From CAYVZU01 sp964455935 (GTDB lineage Bacteria; Fibrobacterota; CAYVZU01), in the NCBI GenBank assembly GCA_964455935.1, contig CAYVZU010000076.1, positions 1 through 18,993 on the forward strand: a DNA stretch of 18,993 bases, written 5' to 3'. The number at the start of each line of letters is the position of its first letter. Positions within the stretch are counted from its first letter, which is position 1. The notes under the pieces were generated by a model. It worked only from the letters and a program-made list of their open reading frames with translations, had not been told where the DNA came from and did no database searches. Position numbers and translations under genes: made by a program. This document shows, in pieces, positions 13,804 through 18,993 of the stretch.

Positions 13804-14243
13804 AGCCGCGCATTATCGTGCTGGACGATGATGAGTTGATTCGAATGATGCTCGAAATCATGCTGAAGGAGCGCGATTGCGAGGTCGTCACCTGCACGCG
13901 GCCCTCCAACTGCATGATCTATCTCAAGAGCGACTGCGCATGTCCCCGGAGCTATGCCTGCACCGATATTCTGATCACAGACATCAATATGCCCGGCATG
14001 AGCGGGTTCGAGTTCATCGAGCATATGACAAACCATGGCTGCAAAGCCATGGCGCAGAATAAGGCCGTGATGTCCGGGCATTTGAGCAACGAGGCTTTGT
14101 CAACGGCCAAACGCCTGGGCTGCCAAACCTTCCAAAAACCGATCCGGAAAGATGAATTGTTCGCCTGGCTCGACAAGTGCGAAAAGCGGATCGATCCCAG
14201 CCGGAAGCTGGTGGACCTGGCCAATCTCCTTCCGCAAGCCTGA
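13800..14243 (+). CDS. Single-domain response regulator (CheY-like receiver), Cys-rich
   Basis: A 147-residue stand-alone receiver. Acidic pocket Asp10/Asp11 (VLDDDE), phosphoacceptor Asp61 in ILITDINMPGMSGFEF, Ser92 in AVMSGH and Lys113 in FQKPI are all in place, so it should be phosphorylated by a histidine kinase. It has no output domain. The acceptor is 7 residues later than in CheY because of an insertion between helix 2 and strand 3. Nine cysteines are present; Cys32, 38, 46, 48 and 54 cluster around that insertion, with Cys27, 81, 108 and 127 elsewhere. Related Cys-bearing receivers exist in other Gram-negative lineages (from memory). The ATG overlaps the preceding stop and has GGGAG 7 nt upstream. 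No dedicated kinase lies beside it; the truncated kinase-like gene at the window end is 4 kb away. Confidence 0.9.
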   Translation: MKPRIIVLDDDELIRMMLEIMLKERDCEVVTCTRPSNCMIYLKSDCACPRSYACTDILITDINMPGMSGFEFIEHMTNHGCKAMAQNKAVMSGHLSNEALSTAKRLGCQTFQKPIRKDELFAWLDKCEKRIDPSRKLVDLANLLPQA

Positions 14244-14265
14244 CGTTGGTTCCGGCTGCTTTTTT
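14234..14265 (+). terminator. Possible weak intrinsic terminator after the receiver gene
   Basis: GCAAGCC and GGCTGC pair with one bulge around a 13-nt loop and are followed by six T residues. The stem is short and overlaps the stop codon, so this is tentative. Confidence 0.35.
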
Positions 14266-14330
14266 CGCGCGCCAGCTCCTTTTCCCAGCCCGTTTCATTC
14301 CCAAACGGAGAGTTGTATATTCCTAACCCT

Positions 14331-15041
14331 ATGGGAATTCCCCAACATATAGCGATCATCATGGATGGAAACGGCCGTTGGGCCAAGAAACGCATTCTGC
14401 CCCGGGCCATGGGCCATCGCGCCGGCGTCGATTCCATTCGCGATATTGTGCGCGCTTGCGGCGAGATTGGCGTGAAATACCTTACGATTTATACCTTCTC
14501 ATCCGAAAACTGGTCGAGACCGGAAAAAGAAGTAAGCGCCCTGATGTCCCTTCTCGTCGAGATGATCCGAAAAGAGATCTCGGAACTCAACAAGAACAAC
14601 GTTCGATTACGCGCCATCGGTCAGTTGGATCGCCTGCCCGAGCGGTCCCGGGCCGAGCTGCAGGAAGGCATCAGCAAGACTTCGGGCAACACCGGGCTGA
14701 CGCTGACGCTGGCCCTTAGTTACGGGGGGCGCTACGAGATCTCCGAAGCGGCGCGTCGCATCGCCATTGAGTGCGCGGCTGGAAAAATGGATCCGGAAAC
14801 CATCACCCCGGACCTTTTCGCCAAATATCTGTTCGATCCCCAACTCCCGGATCCCGAGTTGCTGATCCGGACCGGAGGCAATATGCGGGTCAGCAATTTT
14901 CTGCTATGGCTGATCGCCTATTCCGAAATCGTTGTGACCGACGTGCTGTGGCCCGATTTCCGGCGCGAACACCTGGAACAGGCCATTGCCGAATACAACC
15001 GCCGCGAGCGCCGGTTTGGCGGTGTAACCGACGAGGACTGA
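14331..15041 (+). CDS. uppS: Undecaprenyl diphosphate synthase (cis-prenyltransferase)
   Basis: A 236-residue soluble or membrane-associated enzyme that adds isopentenyl units in cis to farnesyl diphosphate, giving the C55 lipid carrier for peptidoglycan and LPS sugars. Signature MDGNGRWA (Asp12 binds Mg-diphosphate), GHRAG, YTFSSENWSRP, SYGGRYEI and RTGGNMRVSNFLLWLIAYSE (Arg180, Arg186, Ser188, Glu199), followed by VLWPDF. Asn184 replaces the Glu usually seen in RTGGE. Start choice is uncertain: a TTG at 14313 is in frame, but GGAG at 14307-14310 is only 2 nt from it and 20 nt from the ATG at 14331. The ATG start fits the usual N-terminus (MGIPQHIAIIMDG). It is first of four tightly packed genes. 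Confidence 0.95.
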   Translation: MGIPQHIAIIMDGNGRWAKKRILPRAMGHRAGVDSIRDIVRACGEIGVKYLTIYTFSSENWSRPEKEVSALMSLLVEMIRKEISELNKNNVRLRAIGQLDRLPERSRAELQEGISKTSGNTGLTLTLALSYGGRYEISEAARRIAIECAAGKMDPETITPDLFAKYLFDPQLPDPELLIRTGGNMRVSNFLLWLIAYSEIVVTDVLWPDFRREHLEQAIAEYNRRERRFGGVTDED

Positions 15042-15047
15042 AGACCA

Positions 15048-15851
15048 ATGTCCAATCTCTTACTTCGTGTCTTGTTTGCCGTGGTGGCAATTCCAATCGT
15101 ATTGGTCGCGGTATTTAAGGGCTCATGGTACTTCTGGTCTTTTGCGCTGCTGGTGTCCGAGCTTGCGTGGTGGGAATTTTGCGGAATGCTAAAATTTCGG
15201 GGGTTCTACACCCGGGCGGCCATGGCCGGATACATCTGGATTGCAGTGCTTTTTCTGCGCAAGCTGTCTTTAACGCCAAGCTGGGCTTTGTCGGAAGGCC
15301 TGATTTTTGCGCTGCTGATTGTTGTTTGCGTCAGCGAACTGCTCCTTAAGGAAACAGGATTTTCGGTCAGCCGGATGGCGGTCCAATTTTTTGGGGCTGT
15401 TTACATTGGAATTTCCGGCTATGCCATCTACCTGGCTTCGAATCTATCCCTGCCGGGCTGGAAGCTCTTTATCCCACTGCTCGTTTCGGTCTGGGCTTGC
15501 GACACCCTGGCCTACTTTGGAGGCCGGTTCTTTGGCAAAACTCTCCTGGCGCCCGCCATCTCTCCTAAGAAAACCGTGGAGGGCGCCATCGGCGGCATGC
15601 TGGGGGCGGTCCTTGGGTTTCTCACTGTCCGGATCTGGGATGGTCTCAATTGGCCTCATGCGGTGGCCCTGGGCATTGGAATCGGAATTTTGTCGCAGGT
15701 CGGCGACCTCGCGGAATCCATGATCAAGCGTTGGTCGGGCGTGAAGGATTCGTCACGCCTGCTTCCAGGCCATGGCGGTGTTCTGGATCGGATCGACAGC
15801 CTTCTTTTCTCGGCCCCTTTTGTCGTATTCTACTTTGGCATAGCCATTTAA
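15048..15851 (+). CDS. cdsA: Phosphatidate cytidylyltransferase (CDP-diglyceride synthase)
   Basis: A 267-residue inner-membrane enzyme making CDP-diacylglycerol from CTP and phosphatidic acid, the branch point of phospholipid synthesis. Roughly eight hydrophobic segments run from residue 5 onward. The family signature is complete near the C-terminus: ISPKKTVEGAIGG (171-183), QVGDLAESMIKRWSGVKDSS (217-236) and LLPGHGGVLDRIDSLLF (238-254), with Asp220, Lys227, Asp234, Asp247 and Asp250. Length is normal. The ATG is 6 bp after the uppS stop, and dxr starts 6 bp after its own, so the three are translated from one message. uppS-cdsA-dxr-rseP is a widespread gene order. Confidence 0.95.
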   Translation: MSNLLLRVLFAVVAIPIVLVAVFKGSWYFWSFALLVSELAWWEFCGMLKFRGFYTRAAMAGYIWIAVLFLRKLSLTPSWALSEGLIFALLIVVCVSELLLKETGFSVSRMAVQFFGAVYIGISGYAIYLASNLSLPGWKLFIPLLVSVWACDTLAYFGGRFFGKTLLAPAISPKKTVEGAIGGMLGAVLGFLTVRIWDGLNWPHAVALGIGIGILSQVGDLAESMIKRWSGVKDSSRLLPGHGGVLDRIDSLLFSAPFVVFYFGIAI

Positions 15852-15857
15852 CAAAGT

Positions 15858-17012
15858 ATGAAACAACGCGTCGCGATTCTGGGCTCGACGGGCTCCATTG
15901 GCCGTAACACTCTGGAAATCATGGAGCGCAGGCCGGATGCTTTCCAGGTCATCTGCCTTTCCGCCCGTGGGAGCAATCTCGACCTGCTTCGGCGGCAAAT
16001 CCGGAAATTCCAGCCGGCCGCGGTTGCGGTTTGGGACGCGGCTTGCGCCGGCTTGCTGCAATCCGAATTCGGCCCAAAGATCAAAATCGAAAGCGGCCCC
16101 GAAGGTCTCAAGAGTCTTGCAACGCACCCGGAAGTCGATACGGTCATCAATGCTCTGGTGGGAGCCGTGGGACTTGCGCCTACGATTGCCGCTCTGGAGT
16201 CCGGAAAGAAGGTCGCGCTGGCCAACAAAGAGACCCTGGTGATCGGTGGCATCATCATCCGTTCGATTATCCGCGGGGGCCTGGGCCGGCTGCTCCCCAT
16301 TGACAGCGAACACAGCGCTTTGCACCAGTGCCTCAACGGGAGCCTTCCCGAGCAGGTCGAGAAGCTGATCCTGACCGCGTCCGGCGGGCCGTTTTTAAAT
16401 CGCGACAGGTCCGCATTCGGGACCGTAACACCGCAGCAGGCCCTGGCCCATCCCAACTGGGATATGGGACCCAAGATCACCATCGATTCCGCCACGCTCA
16501 TGAACAAAGGTCTGGAGGTGATCGAAGCCCATTTTCTTTTCGAAATTCCCTACGACCGCATTGAGGTTGTAATTCATCCGCAGTCGATCATTCATTCCAT
16601 GGTCGCTTACCGCGATGGGTCCATTCTGGCTCAGTTGGGACCGGCGGACATGAAAATTCCCATTCAGTATGCTTTAAGCTATCCGGACAAATGGTTACTC
16701 GGATCACAGCGCCTGAACCTGGCGCAGATCGGCAAGCTCACCTTCCGTGAGCCCGATACGGACAAATTCCCCTGTCTGCGCCTGGCGTTCGAAGCAGGCC
16801 GGCAGGGCGGCAGCCTTCCGGTTGTGATGAACGCGGCCAACGAGATGGCTGTTGCGGCCTTTCTGGCCGGACGCATCCGATTCACGGAGATCGCCGAAAT
16901 TGTGGAGAAGGCCATGAACGAACACACGCCCCAATCCGCGCCGGACCTCGATGGTATTCTGGCGATCGACAATTCCGTTCGTCAACAGCTTGGCCGTGGA
17001 GGCCTGGTATGA
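15858..17012 (+). CDS. dxr: 1-deoxy-D-xylulose 5-phosphate reductoisomerase
   Basis: A 384-residue cytoplasmic enzyme converting DXP to 2-C-methyl-D-erythritol 4-phosphate with NADPH, the first committed step of the MEP isoprenoid pathway. NADPH loop LGSTGSIG (8-15), ALANKETLVIGG (120-131), the metal site PIDSEHSAL (Asp149, Glu151), TASGGPF (173-179), the flexible active-site loop HPNWDMG (198-204, Trp201), DSATLMNKGLE (Glu220 as third metal ligand) and HPQSIIHSMV are all intact. The loop has Asp where Ser, Arg or Lys often follows Trp, a mild variation. It feeds IPP to UppS in the same operon. Its last codon overlaps the rseP start (ATGA). Confidence 0.96.
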   Translation: MKQRVAILGSTGSIGRNTLEIMERRPDAFQVICLSARGSNLDLLRRQIRKFQPAAVAVWDAACAGLLQSEFGPKIKIESGPEGLKSLATHPEVDTVINALVGAVGLAPTIAALESGKKVALANKETLVIGGIIIRSIIRGGLGRLLPIDSEHSALHQCLNGSLPEQVEKLILTASGGPFLNRDRSAFGTVTPQQALAHPNWDMGPKITIDSATLMNKGLEVIEAHFLFEIPYDRIEVVIHPQSIIHSMVAYRDGSILAQLGPADMKIPIQYALSYPDKWLLGSQRLNLAQIGKLTFREPDTDKFPCLRLAFEAGRQGGSLPVVMNAANEMAVAAFLAGRIRFTEIAEIVEKAMNEHTPQSAPDLDGILAIDNSVRQQLGRGGLV

Positions 17013-18337
17013 GTCATATCGGATGGCCCCTGTTGCAGGCTGTAATCGGCCTGCTGATCCTCAGCCTTCTGGTCTTTGTGCACGAATTCGGCCATTTCAT
17101 TGTTGCGCGGGCGGTCGGTATCCGGGTGCTTGTCTTCTCCATCGGATTTGGCCGGAAGCTCTGGCGCAAGATTGCGTCCGGGACGGAATACGCGATTTCC
17201 GCGCTGCCCTTTGGCGGCTATGTGAAATTGGCGGGCCAAGACCCTGACGAGGACATCGATCATGGCAGCGGCGACTACCGCCACAAGAAAATTTGGCAGC
17301 GGGCCGCTGTTGTGTTCGCCGGCCCGTTCGCGAATTACGTGCTGGCGGTCTTCGCCTTGTGGATCCTGTTCATGGCCGGAGTGCGAGAACGCCCCTTGTC
17401 GGACGACATGATTGTGGGCGGCCTGTCCGATAGTTCCGCGGCGGAGGCGGCGGATATCCGGATCGGCGATAAAATCCTGAACCTTGACGGTTCGCCCGTG
17501 GAGGATTGGGAGGATTTCTACACCACGGTTGCGATGCGCGGCGGCAAACCCGTCCGCATCACCATCCAGCGCGATCAGCAGGTCCTCGAAAAGACGGTGG
17601 TGCTCCGCAAAATCAACATCGAGGGTATTGGCGCCTTTGGCGACGCGGGGATTTTTTCCCGCGAACAGCCCGTTGTGGGGGAGGTGCTCGACTCCTCGGC
17701 CGCGGACCTGGCCGGTCTGGCGGCGGGTGATACCGTTCTCCGCATTAATGGCAAGCGGATGTATTCGTGGCCTCAAATGGTTTCGATTGTCGGGGCCATG
17801 CAGCAGGAGGGCCGCTTCACGGTGAAGCGGCATGATTCGGTTTTGACGCTTTTCGTGGTGCCGCGTTACAACGCCCAGGAGAAACGGTATATGATCGGGA
17901 TCAGCCGCGCCATTCCCCAGCTGGTCTGGAAGCGCTACGGCCCGCTTGCCGCATTGAGCCGGGCTTTCGAGAAGGCCAATGGAATGATCGAGACGATTTA
18001 CACGGTGGTGAAAGGACTCGTGGCCAAGACCGTTTCGCCCAAGGCCATGGCCGGTCCGCTGGGGATCGTTCAGATGACGGGGACCGCGGCCCGAACGGGC
18101 CTTGACACGCTTGTGCTGTTTATGGCCATGCTTAGCGTCAACCTGGCCATCATCAATCTGCTGCCGCTGGCCATCACCGATGGTGGGGTGCTCCTGTTTC
18201 TGCTGCTGGAGAAAATCCGGGGCCGTCCGTTCGGCCGCAGGACCCAGGCCGTGGTCCAACAAGTGGCCCTGTTCCTGTTTATTGCGCTATTTCTTTTTGT
18301 CACCTTCAACGATCTGCAACGGTCGTTTCACTTTTAA
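17009..18337 (+). CDS. rseP: RseP-type site-2 zinc metalloprotease (M50B) with two PDZ domains
   Basis: A 442-residue inner-membrane protease that cleaves transmembrane substrates such as anti-sigma factors and remnant signal peptides. The first membrane segment carries the zinc motif HEFGH (25-29, Glu26 catalytic), and the third ligand is in NLLPLAITDGG (Asp391). FGGYVKLAG (68-76) and FAGPFANYVLAVF (103-115) are typical. Two periplasmic PDZ domains span about 130-205 and 218-290 (GLSDSSAAEAADIRIGD and VLDSSAADLAGLAAGD). The last segment is at about 414-433. NLLPLAIT replaces the commoner NLLPIPVL. The ATG overlaps the dxr stop by 4 bp. A sigma-E/anti-sigma pair is not in the window, so its substrate here is unknown. 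Confidence 0.95.
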   Translation: MSHIGWPLLQAVIGLLILSLLVFVHEFGHFIVARAVGIRVLVFSIGFGRKLWRKIASGTEYAISALPFGGYVKLAGQDPDEDIDHGSGDYRHKKIWQRAAVVFAGPFANYVLAVFALWILFMAGVRERPLSDDMIVGGLSDSSAAEAADIRIGDKILNLDGSPVEDWEDFYTTVAMRGGKPVRITIQRDQQVLEKTVVLRKINIEGIGAFGDAGIFSREQPVVGEVLDSSAADLAGLAAGDTVLRINGKRMYSWPQMVSIVGAMQQEGRFTVKRHDSVLTLFVVPRYNAQEKRYMIGISRAIPQLVWKRYGPLAALSRAFEKANGMIETIYTVVKGLVAKTVSPKAMAGPLGIVQMTGTAARTGLDTLVLFMAMLSVNLAIINLLPLAITDGGVLLFLLLEKIRGRPFGRRTQAVVQQVALFLFIALFLFVTFNDLQRSFHF

Positions 18338-18340
18338 TGC

Positions 18341-18993
18341 ATGTCGAGCCCTGAACGAAAAGAAGTCGCGATCCTTTCCTGCCTGGAACCCGCGCTGACC
18401 CAGGGGCTTAGCGAGTCGTTGTCGGGCGATTACGCGCTTTTTGTGGTTGACAACCCGGAAGAGCTAAGCGCGCACTCGCCCGAGGCGGTCTTCCTCCCGC
18501 TGGCCTCCGCCGAATCGCCTTTCCCGGAGTGGCTTGAACGGTTGCGCTTTTTGTCGGGTGACGCCCACGTGATTCTGGTGGGCGATCCCAAGGCTCCGCC
18601 CGAAGGCTTCCTGTCCGCGGCCCGGGAGGGCCGTTGTTCGATTGTTCCCGCGGTCTGGATTCGCAACGGGCTGTTTCTGGCCGGGTTGTTTCAGGTCTGC
18701 CTCATTCGTGACCAGCGCAGCCAAATCGCGGGCCTTCGAAGCGACCGGTCGCAGGACCAGGACCTTTTCCGGGAACTCGATTTCAAAAGCCAGGCCCTTC
18801 GCTGGGAAAAGGAGTTTAGTTCGAACATCGTTTCGAGCATTACCTCGGGCTTGATGATCGCCGATTTGGAAGGCAACCTGATGATGGCCAACGAAGAGGC
18901 TAAACGCATTTTGGACATGGGAGCCAAAGACTACCTTGCGGTGCATTTCCGCGAGACATTGGCGCCCGCCGTGGCCGCGGCGTTTGGTGAATT
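18341..18993 (+). CDS. PAS-containing signalling protein, probable sensor kinase (3'-truncated by window end)
   Basis: An open frame of 217 codons runs to the end of the window with no stop. Residues 1-115 look like a receiver fold without its phosphoacceptor: VAILSCLEPALTQGL, YALFVVDNPEEL, AVFLPLAS (no Asp at the acceptor site), AHVILVGDP and SIVPAVW. A helical, coiled-coil-like linker (about 125-165) leads to a PAS domain from about 165 (SSNIVSSITSGLMIADLEGNLMMANEEAKRIL). A histidine kinase or similar output would be expected beyond the edge. The ATG lies 3 bp after the rseP stop; an ATG at 18337 stops after five codons. Placement behind rseP suggests the same transcript. Confidence 0.8.
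   Translation, partial: MSSPERKEVAILSCLEPALTQGLSESLSGDYALFVVDNPEELSAHSPEAVFLPLASAESPFPEWLERLRFLSGDAHVILVGDPKAPPEGFLSAAREGRCSIVPAVWIRNGLFLAGLFQVCLIRDQRSQIAGLRSDRSQDQDLFRELDFKSQALRWEKEFSSNIVSSITSGLMIADLEGNLMMANEEAKRILDMGAKDYLAVHFRETLAPAVAAAFGE

Noticed and set aside
16982..18262. A 426-codon minus-strand open frame opposite rseP
   Set aside because: It lies wholly antisense to a complete, motif-rich rseP, is His/Gln/Arg-rich with no domain, and reflects GC-rich codon bias.
1..18993. CRISPR array or additional RNA genes
   Set aside because: No regularly spaced direct repeats and no second cloverleaf or rRNA-like sequence were seen on either strand.

Overview
The window looks like a chromosomal segment of a Gram-negative (diderm), GC-rich bacterium. 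It carries an LPS heptose epimerase gene (hldD), an isoprenoid/phospholipid/site-2-protease cluster (uppS-cdsA-dxr-rseP) and a protein that ends like an outer-membrane beta-barrel. CsgG-like/PEGA/barrel architectures, cadherin-like repeat proteins and a flavodiiron/ferredoxin redox cluster fit an uncultured, at least partly anaerobic lineage, perhaps near Fibrobacterota or the wider FCB group. That placement is an inference from gene content; no 16S or marker phylogeny is available here.

Layout. 1-74: nothing recognisable. 75-1685: an IS3-family insertion sequence with two ORFs, a run of nine A residues suited to -1 frameshifting, and matching imperfect terminal inverted repeats. 1782-1906 (minus): tRNA-Ser(UGA) with encoded CCA, followed by a strong hairpin. 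2073-5400 (plus): a secreted cadherin-like repeat protein and a CsgG-like/PEGA/beta-barrel protein, probably one unit. 5473-9739 (minus): six genes, transcribed in the order ferredoxin-like iron-sulfur protein, small Cys-rich zinc-ribbon protein, flavodiiron protein, exported DUF6448 protein, hemerythrin-like protein, TlpA-like thioredoxin. A Crp/Fnr-type regulator (10163-10837) is divergent to this cluster. The gap between them holds a perfect TTGAC-N4-GTCAA palindrome centred exactly 41.5 bp upstream of the start point predicted from a -10 hexamer. That is class II FNR geometry and suggests the regulator activates an O2/NO/redox-stress operon.

10900-11871: hldD. 11897-13069 (minus): a protein with a caspase-like fold whose catalytic His and Cys positions both appear substituted, with a possible winged-helix C-terminus. 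13228-14243: a four-helix membrane protein translationally coupled (ATGA) to a Cys-rich single-domain response regulator. 14331-18337: uppS-cdsA-dxr-rseP, tightly packed, making undecaprenyl diphosphate, CDP-diacylglycerol and MEP-pathway precursor, plus the envelope intramembrane protease. The window ends inside a PAS-containing protein, probably a sensor kinase.

The most interesting parts are the redox-stress operon, where an uncharacterised exported protein is predicted to start with histidine after signal cleavage, and the apparently dead caspase-like protein.
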